Source: Madurella fahalii (lineage: Eukaryota; Ascomycota; Sordariomycetes; Sordariales). From it: a stretch of DNA of 64,000 bases. A program made the translations under genes and the position numbers. Of this stretch, positions 33,714-44,240 are shown one piece after another. The DNA lies in contig CM056874.1 in the NCBI GenBank assembly GCA_029876055.1, forward strand, positions 5,394,001 to 5,458,000, in the 5' to 3' direction. Each line of letters begins with the position of its first letter. Position 1 is the stretch's first letter. The notes below the pieces were generated by a model that worked only from the letters and a program-made list of their open reading frames with translations, was not told the origin of the DNA and searched no databases.

Positions 33714-35113
33714 CTAAGGCTGCGTACCGCCGGCCAGATACTGCTGCAAGGTAGCCTCGTCGCGGATGGGCGCAAAGTAAGGATGGGCCATGGCTTCTTT
33801 AGCCGTGAGGCGTTCCTAACATGACGAGTTAGCAAAACGCGGCGAGATAAACTCTGTGAGAGCGGTCGAAACATACCGCGTGGTCATATCGCAGCAGCTT
33901 GTCCAGAAAGTCGATGGCCTCGTTGCTCACGAAGCGCTGGTTCTCCGAGTTGACGAAGCTGTGCCAGGGCTTCTTTTGGAAGCGGCCCAGAATGTCGTCG
34001 TACTGTGCGTCGAGCTCGATCTCGTACTTGTCGATGTAGTCGAAGAGGTCGTCTGTGCCGAGCACCTTGGCGATCTTGACCAGCTGGTCGGCGTTGCTGT
34101 TGCCGTGGAAGAAGGGTTCCTTGCGGAAGATCATCGAAGCGAACATAGCCCCCAGGCTCCACATGTCCAGGCTGTAGTCATACTCTTGGAAGTCTACGAG
34201 CAGTTCCGGACCCTTGAAGTATCTGGAGGCAACTCTAACATTGTACTCGGTGCCGGGGTGGTAGAACTCGGCGAGACCCCAGTCGATGAGACGTAACTAG
34301 GGCAGGTTAGCAGCCGGTTTCTAGAGATAACCATGGGCTAGGCAGCTCATGCCTTCCGATTCTCGTGGTCGATCATAACGTTATGAGGTTTCACATCGCG
34401 GTGCATGATGCCCTTGCTGTGACAGAAGTCAAGCGCCTTGAGCAGTTCGTAAATGTAGTAGCGCACATCGATGTCGTTGAATTTCGGGTAGAGGCTGCGG
34501 AAGTCCGTGTTGTTCACGTATTCGAAGATGAGGGACGGAGTCTTGCTCTGCCGAGAGAAAGCAGGGTTAGGCCTGGGCGCCGTCCAACCACGGGGAGGAC
34601 AAGAAAGACAGGAAGCGGGACGCACCTGCGAGTCCCTAACCACATCAAGGAGCGCGACGATATTCGGCCCGCCGGCGAGGTTCTGCAGGATCTTGATCTC
34701 GCGCTTTATCTTCTTCTTCTTAACGGGCTTGAGAACCTTGATGACGCATTTTTGGTAGTTGACCACATTGATACCCTCGAAAACCTCGGAGTATTTGCCA
34801 CGGCCTGGGCAACGTCGGGAGCGGTCAGCGAATCGAAGGGAGACACGGGCGAGAGGGACGAAGAGAGAAGGGGGGGGGGGGAGAAGACAACGAACCAATC
34901 TTCCGAACGACCTCGTAGTTCTCCAGGACGCCCCAGCCTGCAACGGAAAGTCAGCGCTTGCAGCTTAGCTTTGCGCGGGTTGGCCGCCAGGGAAGCGACG
35001 CAAAAGCGCAGGCCAAAAGGCCGGACCGACAAGGGCTCACCGATATTAACGCTGTCATAATCCCAGTAGGTACGGGGCATGTTCTGGTTGACGTCGGCGT
35101 AGACTCGAGCCAT
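33714..35113 (-). CDS. CKA1: Casein kinase II catalytic (alpha) subunit
   Basis: Six exons (35041-35113, 34896-34937, 34626-34804, 34353-34547, 33877-34296, 33714-33815) give 336 residues, the normal size for fungal CK2 alpha. This constitutive acidophilic Ser/Thr kinase acts in nucleus and cytosol. The start MARVYADVNQNMPRTYWDYDSV matches the family; open codons further upstream are untranslated. Seen: glycine loop GRGKYSEV, the CK2-specific basic cluster KPVKKKKIKREIKIL, catalytic loop HRDVKPHNVM, DWG in place of the usual DFG, and the activation segment ending in ASRYFKGPEL. The fourth intron (34297-34352) has no usable GT donor: the conserved ENRK joins LRLIDWG only through a GC-AG splice. 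Confidence 0.97.
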
Positions 35114-37725
35114 GCTTGCGACGGGGGCGCCTTGGTGGGCGCGACGTGCGAGCGAAGGATCGATGTTGCAAGTGGGAGGTGTCGTGGGCAGAAGCGCACC
35201 GACGGTCAGCAGGGCCAGTGAGGGGCACACAGCCAACATTGTTTTTTTGGGGTGAGCGGCCGCCAGCCGCCCAGGTGTTTGCGCTCCGGCTGCTTCTTGG
35301 ACCGGGCACCCTGGCCAGGCCTGTCAAGGCTGATAAAGGTTCCTTATCGCCACCCCGCAAACGCCAGCTGGAATACCCTGCCCTGCCTATTCGTGCCTCA
35401 GGCGTGTCTTCGCACAACGGCCAGGAAAGGAAGTGAGTACAGTATTTTCCTCTGAGGCAGTCTTGGGGCTTTTTAAGCTCAACCAGGGGCGCTACTCTTT
35501 TCCCTACCTACCCTACCTCAGGGGACTAACGCCGCGCCAAAGATAACGCTACCTGCAATTAGGATGCATATCTATCTCGAGACGGCGTCGCCCTGCGCCT
35601 CGCGCTTCATGGCTTCGGTGTTTCGTCGTGTGTTAGCAGACGATACCGCACATCACCTGAGTACCAACCCGGCCCACATCACTGCACTATTGCATCAGGC
35701 TCCCAGGCTATCACACCTTGCTCCTGTCCATTATGCGCTAGGTTAATCCATTACCGGGGAGCGTGACGGGGAGTCCTCTCTACCATGCTCATCTTTTTCA
35801 TCTCCATCCTCGTACCCCCCCTTGCCAACGCCTCCCTCATTCGGCCTGGCGTCCACTGTAGAAGACGGATGCGAGGTCGCGTTGGGTTCCGTTCTGGCGC
35901 ATTCCATGACGCGGCATCGATTTGCTCTGGGGTCTATTCTGCAGGCCCCCATGGGCTGCGCCCTGCCGAGTCGCCCAAGCACCAGACATGCCTAGGAATC
36001 ATTAGATCCAGTTGCAGTCCCGCCTACTCCGGAGAGCGAAATAACAGTCGATGGCGGCGGCGGCCTGAGCGTGCTACAGCAGGGGAAATGCTTTAGAAGG
36101 CTATCCCGAGCTAAGAGCCGTCTTATGGTCACAGTCTAGATCATCGAACAGCCAGCAAGTGATGTCATGAAATGGACCGATCGGATGTACCGTCGGTCCT
36201 GTGGTGTCGAGCTGGGAACCTTAGGCCCAGCCACTCTTATTAGCGCCTTTCACGAGTAGTCCCGGAAATGGGGTCCAATGATGAAACGCAGTATAGTATA
36301 CTAGCAAGGCCATCTTGGCTATCCACAAGCGCCCTTCCAGCGCTTGGAATTCCCGTGTCCCGGATACCCGATACCCGCGTGCGCAAGAAGCCCACACCTA
36401 GTACATTTCTACATGAGAATTTCGACAGGTACTGAAGAAAAAGGATATGAAGCACGCAATGCTTCTTGTGCTTGTCGACAGGAAGAAGAACCCTTACTAC
36501 GTGAGATGAGATTTTGGACAGGACCAGGCAGGCATCGCGTGGACGCCGGACAACCGCGCCGATTCAGGGGACCAGCATTATCTCGAGGGACGGAACGAGC
36601 CGAGACGGGTCGGAATATGGCGGATCCTGCATCTTAAAGCGATTTTCACTTCCCGTAGATGTTGTACTAAAGGCACCGCCTTTGAGGGTCTGCTGAACGA
36701 TGAAGAGTTTCAAGAGTTCGGCCCTAAGACGATAGTGATAACATCTTGTGCTGATAGATAAAACCAAGCCTCTAGCTCCTGGTAGCCGCTGCCCGTGGCA
36801 TAGCCCGGTCTCCCATACAATCCGCGATGGCTTGGGGAAAGCCCTAGGAGCGTAAAAGCCTGGGCTCAATATCCGTCGTGCCTTGCCCATGTGTCAAGGC
36901 GCCGATCCACTATCTCAGTGTTGTAAGTTTCGGTACGTCACGCAATTCATTATTCAGCCGCTGCCAGACGTTAGGAGATCAACTTTCACGTCCACCGCTT
37001 GCAGTTTCAATGATTGATGGTTTGGTGGACATTAGTATCGAAGGGAAGAGGGTAAAGTTGCCACACTGCACGAAGCCCAAAGCAGCAAAAAGTGAGGAGC
37101 AAGCTAGAGCATTGACAGGGAGAAAGTCAGGATAGGTTGTGCCTAAGGTACTTGATCCTGTAGAAACAGGAAAATAAGTGTGCGTGTATATAATACTAGT
37201 ATTATCCTCCCTACACCGTTCTTCCCTGGAAGGTTGTGCCGGATGTTCCACCGCTAAAGACAGAGGAGAACTGTACTGTACAGGCCCGGTATATATATAT
37301 AAGAGAGATTCCACACATTTTATTAGCGCAGGATATTGTGCTGTAAAAGAACATTCTTTTCAGCATCCACTACTAACCGAATTACACCGTAAGTACTAAA
37401 GAACTTGCTGTTGTGGCCACCAGATTTGGCGGGCAGGGAATAAGCGAGGTAAGTACTGTACAAGAGCAGTCCTCGCATTGTTGCGCTCGCTTGTTATGCA
37501 GTTGGTCATGTAAGGTTGAGGCGCAGGCGGCTCGTCTGGGACTAGTACTTACTCATTACATCTGATAAATACCCTAAGTCTCAAGTGCCGCTCATCGATG
37601 TTGGTATTCCCTCTCTCGTGCTGGTCTTTATCATCCGACAAACCTCTCTGAATTCCCTGCCACACCCCTCGCAGTTGCTTTAGTACTGCTTCTACGCCGG
37701 CCTTCCGTCACTTCGCTATTACAAG
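35114..37725. other. Long gene-poor stretch (2.6 kb)
   Basis: No coding region with family resemblance was found on either strand. The first 500 bp serve as the CK2 promoter. From about 36.9 to 37.4 kb the DNA is AT-rich with TATATATATA and TAATACTAGTATTA stretches, unlike the GC-rich genes around it. It may be decayed repeat DNA. No tRNA or 5S rRNA was recognised. Confidence 0.55.
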
Positions 37726-38226
37726 ATGGGTGCTCCTGTCATTCTATGTGGCAAGACGGAAGCCGTCGGCGCCGGCGTTATCGCCGATCTCAAGCCCGAA
37801 TTCGACGGTTCGTGAATCCTGCTCGCCCTGCGCTCCCGGATTTTGAATGAGAGTTTGCAGCTGACATATATCTGCACAGTTATTCACTTCATCATGAGTC
37901 CCGAGGCCGGCGCCGCGCAGATCCCAGCCATTTTCAAGGGTGAGCAGGAGGTTGAGACGAACTCTGAGCTGGGTAGCCACGATTATTCGACAAAGCCGGT
38001 GGCTGTCATCATGGGTGGTGGTTACCAAGATGCCGGCGTTGAGGCCATGATGAAGGCCTCGGCCAGCATCCACCCCGTTCCCTGGCTGCGACCCGACCTG
38101 AGCATTCCCGCTCCTCCCTTTGGTACTCCAGATTATGGCAAGGCTCTTGTCCAGCGCATCAAGGTGCTGCTGGCGCAGCTGGAACAGGAGGGCAAGATGC
38201 ACGAGGAGAAGGTCTTCTGGTATTGA
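37726..38226 (+). CDS. Small conserved fungal protein of unknown function
   Basis: Two exons (37726-37807 and 37889-38226; donor GTTCGT, acceptor CACAG) give about 139 residues. It begins MGAPVILCGKTEAVGAGVI, continues with VIHFIMSPEAGAAQIPAIF and VAVIMGGGYQDAGVEAMMKA, and ends in WLRPDL and a Lys/Glu-rich helix. I recognise the pattern as a short conserved fungal family with an alternating hydrophobic-strand and helix layout, suggestive of a small alpha/beta fold. I cannot assign a function. No signal peptide or membrane segment is seen. It sits alone in a gene-poor region next to a decayed monooxygenase. Confidence 0.7.
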
Positions 38227-39111
38227 GCCTGCGTGCTTATGTGAGAAACAGACGGATGGGGATATGGCTGCAATCCTTCCGAAGCACGTGTATACTAGGT
38301 GCATTCTACAACCCGTGTTCTGGACTGACTGCGAGGACCAGTCAAAATTGGCTCTGTCTCCTCACTCAATGTCCTTTGATTCATGATCTTCACAGGACGA
38401 AAGGTCACTACCGGAGAAGCCGTCGTAATTAATCAAGACGCCCGCTGGAAATGAAAGCTCCAAGCAGCGAAGGCTGGATGAGGCGCATATACTTAGGCTT
38501 CTTCTCCGCACTCACCCAAGGTGAACGGGGGTATGGCCATCGGCTCGCCGCTGCGTCTGGCGAGTATCCTCCTCGTCTAGAGGTGCGGTCACTTCAAATT
38601 AGTTCAAATATTTTGGTTTCTGTGTACATCCTGAACAAACGTTCTTAGTTACGGGACGGAATTCTTGCACTTGAAGTAGATATCACGTTACGTTTGGTGT
38701 AGTGGAATTTCTTTTATCATTTTCAATTCAGACACATGTTCTGAATAATACTTATAAGTTGTTAATACGTCAACCTTTCCCATATGCGCCCTTCGAATCC
38801 AGAAACAAACTGTTTAAGATCTCAAAACGAGTCAGGGAAGAGATTTGGCATAAACCGTAGTAATTATTGTCGAAAATCACTAATATATCGTCCAAAATAT
38901 GTTGTGCTATCTTCTTGTACTAATTATACCCTCTGCAGTTGGTCAACCACCCGGCTGCACAACAGCAACACCAACATGAACCCACCTCGCCCCCCAACCC
39001 CCCCAGAGCAAAGTCTCCAGTCTGAATCCACGCCGCCGCCGCTCTTCTATTTCTTCTCATCTTACCCAATTCGAATTCACCGCCCGGCCGCCAACAGAAT
39101 TAGCCGATGCC
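38227..39111. other. AT-rich, gene-less stretch
   Basis: Between about 38,600 and 38,960 the sequence is visibly A+T and TpA rich (for example AATAATACTTATAAGTTG and TAATATATCG), in contrast to neighbouring genes. This is the look of repeat-induced-point-mutated or otherwise decaying DNA. No intact gene is present. Confidence 0.55.
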
Positions 39112-39273
39112 ATGTCTGGGGCCACGCTGGCAGTGGCCGCTAGTCACGTCCTCATCGTCGGGGCCGGCCTAGATGGTTTCTGCTTAAACCGGGGCCTCAA
39201 CAAGCACGGAGCATTCGTGCAGTTCGGCGCTGCTTGTTTCCTTCAGGTTTGGCGCCTTTCTTGGCGGGTGTGA
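39112..39273 (+). pseudogene. FAD-dependent monooxygenase, N-terminal relic
   Basis: An open frame of 53 codons starts with an ATG and reads MSGATLAVAASHVLIVGAGL and then DGFCLNRGLNKHGAFVQF before a stop. This is the N-terminal FAD-binding (Rossmann) segment of flavin monooxygenases, with the G-x-G-x-x-G fingerprint kept as GAGLDG. A full enzyme has about 400 residues. Nothing resembling the remainder was found downstream; the sequence becomes TpA-rich and full of stops. It is best read as a truncated, non-functional copy of a secondary-metabolism-type monooxygenase. Confidence 0.6.
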
Positions 39274-39601
39274 CAGCAGGTTGGCGATTACTCTATACAT
39301 GTAAGGTATATACACAAGCTGCGGCTAGGACTTTGCTAACTCGTAGTATTGCCAAGACCCTCTTAATAGCGATAGAAGTTAACTCGTGCTTTGTTTCCGT
39401 CTTTACCACTACTGCACATAGTCTTTATCGCTCCCATCCACGCCGCCTTTCATAACACGCATTGGTTGTTTCCAGATTACACCAATTACCGTGCAAACGC
39501 CCAATGACATCTATATGTAAGTCAGGAAATAGACGCGCTCCATTGTTACCGAGTGTTACCTCAACGTGGCCGGTGCTGTCCAGCCAACGTCGATTCAGCC
39601 A
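39274..39601. other. Short gene-less stretch after the relic
   Basis: Moderately AT-rich; no recognisable remainder of the monooxygenase and no other feature. Confidence 0.55.
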
Positions 39602-40858
39602 TCATCTAGATTGAGTAGCCGAAATAAAGGCCCTGTTCACGGCAAGGCCCGTGACGGGAAAGGACATGATCTTGTCGTGGACTCCGTACTTGAGAATGTC
39701 TAGTCTGATGTCGCCTTTCCGCGTAGGCCACACCGTGACATTGCCCCCTTGCCCTCGCGCCTCGGTCCTCTCCTCGATCCTGCGGTCGAACGAGGAGACC
39801 CCAGAGCCGCCATCATCACCACTGCCGTCATGCACCGAGTTCTTGGCATTCCTACTAACAGCTTCGTCGGCTACGCGCACAGCTTCCCTAAACAGTCGCA
39901 CCGAGTGCTCCATCGGAATGTCCGTGTCGTCCTCGGCGTGCAAGAGCGTGACGTGATACCGCTCGGCACCGCGGATGAATTCGCCCAGCCGCCGCATGTT
40001 GTCCCATGTACTTTGGAGTCGGCTGGTGAAGAAGTTGAAGAGGAGCGGCACCCTGGCGACCGGCGACAGCACCGGGATGACGCCGCCGATTCGATAAGTG
40101 GCCGTGAGCTGGGCAATGTCCGAGAAGGTGGCCGTGACGACCAGGCCAGCAAAGTGGATTTTGTTGCTCGGCTCGCGTTGTGGATTGGCGAGCTCGTGAA
40201 CTAGAGCTATGGCGACGGCGGACCCGAGACTCTGACCAAAGATGACGATGCGCTCGGGAGGGATGCACGCTGTGTGCATGGCCCAGTCGGCTACGGCAAG
40301 CGCGTCAATGATCAGCCCCGGTTCGGACGGCTGGCCGCTCGAGAGGCCATAGCCCCGATAGTCAAAGGTCAGGACGTGCGTGTTGGCAGGATCGGCAGCA
40401 TAGAGCGAGCGATAGCTGTCGGGCCTCCACCCGCTCGCCATGGTGCCGCTGGTGCCATGGAAATACAGAACTAGACGGGCGTCTGGATTCTCCCTGAGCA
40501 GGCGGAAGTTTAGTGTGTCCTGGAATCGCTCGGCTAGGCCCGTATCCGGTCCTTGGGCTAGGAGGGCATCTTCGTTGGCGAGGAACGCGCCAACGGGAAG
40601 GATGTGCCATGCGTGCAGGTTCTCTCCATCGCTGGTTGGGATGTAAAAGGGCGTGGTCTGGTGGTGGGCAAAGCCAAACTGCTCTGGCACATTGAGGTCC
40701 TTGAACCAGGTGAGGGTTACCTTGTGCAGGTATACAGCGTGGGCCTGGAAAGAAGGCGCGGCGATCATGGCCCCAAGGAGGCTGAGATAGAGGGTCGCGG
40801 GGACGCCAAGGCTCAGGCAAACTGCCAGTATGGTAGACCGGAGGGCGGAGGACTCCAT
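39602..40858 (-). CDS. ABHD12-like alpha/beta hydrolase
   Basis: Single exon, 418 residues. The N-terminal membrane segment (about 9-32) is followed by an alpha/beta-hydrolase domain: LVLYFHGTSGT with the HG oxyanion motif, FDYRGYGLSSGQPSE, the nucleophile elbow FGQSLGSAVA, an acid in LHAEDDTDIP, and a C-terminal catalytic histidine in KYGVHDKIM. Domain order and motifs match ABHD12/ABHD13-like lipases; animal ABHD12 hydrolyses lysophosphatidylserine. A membrane-anchored lipase or esterase is predicted and the substrate is unknown. A variable hydrophilic insert (about 340-375) lies before the histidine. The gene is intronless and flanked on both sides by AT-rich gene-less DNA. Confidence 0.85.
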   Translation of the reverse strand: MESSALRSTILAVCLSLGVPATLYLSLLGAMIAAPSFQAHAVYLHKVTLTWFKDLNVPEQFGFAHHQTTPFYIPTSDGENLHAWHILPVGAFLANEDALLAQGPDTGLAERFQDTLNFRLLRENPDARLVLYFHGTSGTMASGWRPDSYRSLYAADPANTHVLTFDYRGYGLSSGQPSEPGLIIDALAVADWAMHTACIPPERIVIFGQSLGSAVAIALVHELANPQREPSNKIHFAGLVVTATFSDIAQLTATYRIGGVIPVLSPVARVPLLFNFFTSRLQSTWDNMRRLGEFIRGAERYHVTLLHAEDDTDIPMEHSVRLFREAVRVADEAVSRNAKNSVHDGSGDDGGSGVSSFDRRIEERTEARGQGGNVTVWPTRKGDIRLDILKYGVHDKIMSFPVTGLAVNRAFISATQSR

Positions 40859-42176
40859 GATGGCACAGTGCGAGTGTTCTATTTTCCTCCCTGATCGACT
40901 CCGTTTGCGCCGCTATTAGTATAGTAATAGCTACGAGATTAGTCAAGCCCACTAGTCAAGAAGGCTAGAAGTTAACGATATTCTCTTACCCGCTATAACT
41001 GCTACCTCTAGCCAAGGTACGCGACGATAGTGCGGCGATGCAGTGCAGAGGAGAGCTCGGTCTTAGCGATGTGTATGGGGAAGGCAATTTGATTGATGTT
41101 AGAGGCTTTGTGTATTGTGAAGCATTTGATTCCTAGTAAGACCATTGGTCCATTGGAGGTTGATTAGGTCAGCATTTGCCAGGGCGTCTCTCCAATGTGT
41201 TCCGTTGTTATTCGCCGGCTAGAGACCTCGCACCTAGCCCAATTTTGCGCGATCTCTTGATGGTACCGAAGTTGAGATGCCTCCTAACGCCGTTTCTCCC
41301 CCAAAGGAGCCGGTGCTTCTGTTGCTCTCACGGCGCCGCCTCGGAACCGATGCCCGATGAGTATGTACATATACTTGGCCGGGCTCAGTTGAGTCTTGGT
41401 GAGGATTGAACCCGAAAGTGCTCCGCAGCTCCTCCAATATATACAAATAGTGCGATTGTGTCAATTTCAAAGTCCGTGTCCCCTCCACCTCAACGCTTGC
41501 CACCTAGCTCGCCGTCAGTGATGGTGAATAGAGGAGTGCCCTCGGGAAGTCCTCGTCCCGACGAGAAGCGCGTAGAGCTTGGGGTTGAGCATCTCCTTCC
41601 TGGACTCCTTTCCGACGGGCGTGGTGGGTCTGGGCATCGTGACTTCTATCTTGACATAGATGGTAGCAGGGTGGAGGCAGCTCTGCGTAATTATGAGGTA
41701 TAGGATGGTATTACCAAGCGTCCTGCGTTGCGCTGATTTGGATACCAAATCTTCCCTTGATTGACGGGAATGGAAGCAATGTAGTGTGGTGCCAGCATAC
41801 TAAGGTAATTAGTAGTAGTAAGCAGTATACAGTGGGGGCGATAATTATGCCACCTTACCATACGCATTTGAAGCCCGAGCGCTCTGCCCTTGAAACCACA
41901 GCCGCCCGACGTTCTTTATGAGCCCTCGGCGTTCGCACTTGGCCATTGAATGCATCACTCTCATATGACCACTTCTTCCCACTAGGGAGGGGCATCCGGC
42001 TATTGTAGCACTGGCTGTGAAGGGCCACTGAAACCTCGTTCACCACAGGAGGTACTTTCATTGTCTACATTCAGACAAGCATATACTTGAATGTTACATT
42101 TGAACAACAGGCCAGCGGTTCGTCACCCTCTTACCTCGTGCACACGTATCCGTCAGCTGACCACCTTTGCCTTCCT
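40859..42176. other. Gene-less stretch with TpA-rich patches
   Basis: It holds the upstream region of the ABHD12-like gene and the 3' flank of the GH45 gene. Patches near 40,915-41,000 (CTATTAGTATAGTAATAG) and 41,800-41,860 (TTAGTAGTAGTAAG) are TpA-rich. No gene could be supported; short open frames near 41.2-41.7 kb lack family resemblance. Confidence 0.55.
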
Positions 42177-43222
42177 CTACGGAGTCCAGGTGGGCACAGT
42201 GCTCGGCCCGGTGGGCGTCTCGTTGATGACATCGTTTTGGCGGACGCATCCGCTCTTGGATGTGATAGCCGCTGGGCAGGCGACCTGCCTGAAGGTGACA
42301 TCCGGGTTATCGGCGCCCATGAACCTGTAGCGGTTATGTGAGTTGCTGTATTTCTTGAAGAGGCTTGACAACAACCTCCTTTTCACGAGCAAAAAGGGAG
42401 GTGCGCCTGGGTTTACCTACCAATCGAAACGCCAGTTGCAGCCGTCCTTGAGAGCCGCCGGGAAGCCCTCGCACTCGCTCTTGGACCCGATGCCGCCGTA
42501 CCGTTGGCCCCAGCCGTTGGGTGGAGCGCCGTACTGGTTGGTGCATGCTTCGACATGTCAGCGACTCCTTAGACGAGAGGAAAAGGGGGAATAGGGAGCC
42601 TACCGTTGAACATACCAACGCCTCCACCGGGCATCTGTTGCGGGTTTAGCGTAAGTAAACAGCAAGCCTACTCATACTCCAAAACGACGACAGGGGATGA
42701 GAGAGGAGGGAAGCCCAGCTACACAAACGAGACGGGGGGAGGTGGACAACGGAAACCAAAGAAAAGGATAAAACCAACCGCAATATCAAAGTGGTTATTC
42801 CCAAGGTCGCCTCCCGTGTTGGTCGCCTGCACAACCATCTTCTTGCCCGCTACGGGCCCGCTCGTGAAGGTAAGCTCGTAGCAGGCGCAGCACCACGCCG
42901 CCTCGTTGCTCCCGGCAATGTTGACGGCGGCCCAGCCGTACGCGACCGTTTCGTTAAGGGCCCAGGGGCTTTGCGACGAGCACATGTAGGCCGAGCCGCC
43001 CGAGTCGCACCCGGAGCGCGTGTTGCCGCCGTCGTTAAGCGGGTTATCATTCCTGTCGCAGGTCTGGACGGGGCTCGGCGAGTTGCCTTTGCGCGGCCAC
43101 GCGCACGACGGCTTACAGCAGTCCCAGTAACGGGTCGTCTTGCCGCTGCCCGAGGGGCCCTGGGCCGTGGCGGAGAGGAAGAAGGGGAGGAGAGTAATGA
43201 GAGTGGAGATCGGGAGATGCAT
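42177..43222 (-). CDS. Endo-beta-1,4-glucanase, glycoside hydrolase family 45 (no CBM)
   Basis: Four exons (42779-43222, 42604-42634, 42421-42547, 42177-42324) give 249 residues. A secretion signal of about 20 residues (MHLPISTLITLLPFFLSATA) precedes the GH45 barrel. The nucleophile region TTRYWDCCKPSCAW carries the catalytic base Asp. NTGGDLGNNHFDIAMPGGG carries the catalytic acid Asp near its end. CNWRFDW and the Cys-rich framework (AYMCSS, WCCACYELTF) are typical. The enzyme is an inverting extracellular cellulase. The protein stops after CVRQNDVINETPTGPSTVP and a few residues, which reads as the first part of a linker, and no CBM1 follows. The second exon is only 31 bp. The first donor is the weak GTTGGT. 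Confidence 0.95.
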
Positions 43223-44240
43223 TGTGAGTGATCAATCACGTATGACCGTGGATAAGCAGGGGTAAAGATAGGGTAGGTATGTTAGAGACTCGACGACAAC
43301 AAAGAACCAGATCCTCTGCGAGATAAACAACAGCGTCACTCTCCAAATCTCAATCCCCGGACCAAGAGCGGGGCAACCAGGAAATATAACATCTCCAGAA
43401 ATACCCCTCCCCAACCAACATTCCCCTTTTCCGCAGTAGCCAGGAACTTAACACTATTAACGGGAGATTCTATCTCACTGTACTATACCCAAATGAACCA
43501 TTTCCACTCCGCAACCGCTCCGTGGAAATAGCCAGCCCGAAAAGGCCGCCGGTATATGAACTCTCTCAGTTTAGAGACCGGGGTGTGGCGTGTGGAGGGT
43601 GCCTATCACGTTGTCGGGGAGACGCCCCGAACCGTGTCCTGGGCCGTGACCCGTCCCTGATTCTCCCCCGTCCACTTATCACCCACCCTTCACACATGCG
43701 TCTCCATCTGTTCGGCACCATCTGGCAACCCCTCCCTCTATCTTCTTGCTGCGGTACGTGGAAGATCAGAGTAAGAATAGCGCGAGCAGGTAAGGAGCGG
43801 CAGGTATATTACCTGCTCTTGGCTCCCCGCACGACAAGGAGACCTACCGAGTGGTGGTCAGAGGTGTGGGGAGGGGCTCACTATAAATCCCCCAGATTAA
43901 TATATATCTGGGTAGGTGTCCGCGGGCCAAAATAGGCGGCGTCACTCGTCATCACCCTGCAAACGAACCAATGACTTACCCGGGTTCGCTGCGGTGCTCG
44001 GTTAGCACTTCAATGTTGCTGGCGGTTATCGTCAAGACAATGACAGAGAAATTGTAATGTGTGGTATTTGCTTAGCTACTTAGGGGAGTATCTGCAACTC
44101 GTCTGTTTAACAAAACAGGAACAAACTTGAGATAATCAAAGGAGCGCAAAACTTCTCAAAGCACCTCGTCTCCAGGTCGTCTGCAGCGCCTGTAAAGCGA
44201 GGTCAGATCCAAGCTTGGGACATTTTTCTTTTCTTCTCTT
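43223..44240. other. GH45 upstream region and het-c 3' flank
   Basis: No gene is seen. A short inverted repeat (CCCAGAT...ATCTGGG, 43891-43912) with an AT-rich centre lies just after a TATAAAT element. GTGGGG/GGGG-type sequences (about 43,866) resemble the core of CreA carbon-repressor sites but were not scored. Confidence 0.5.

Noticed and set aside
35114..35239. N-terminal extension of CK2 alpha by 42 codons
   Set aside because: The frame is open upstream, but the family start MARVYADVN fits exactly and the upstream residues are unlike any CK2.
37159..37386. Possible solo LTR (TG...CA ends, TATATAA inside)
   Set aside because: No target-site duplication flanks it, and no second copy, primer-binding site or polypurine tract was seen.
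41234..41748. Short frames on both strands between the ABHD12-like gene and GH45
   Set aside because: No family resemblance, no plausible introns, and they lie in TpA-rich DNA.
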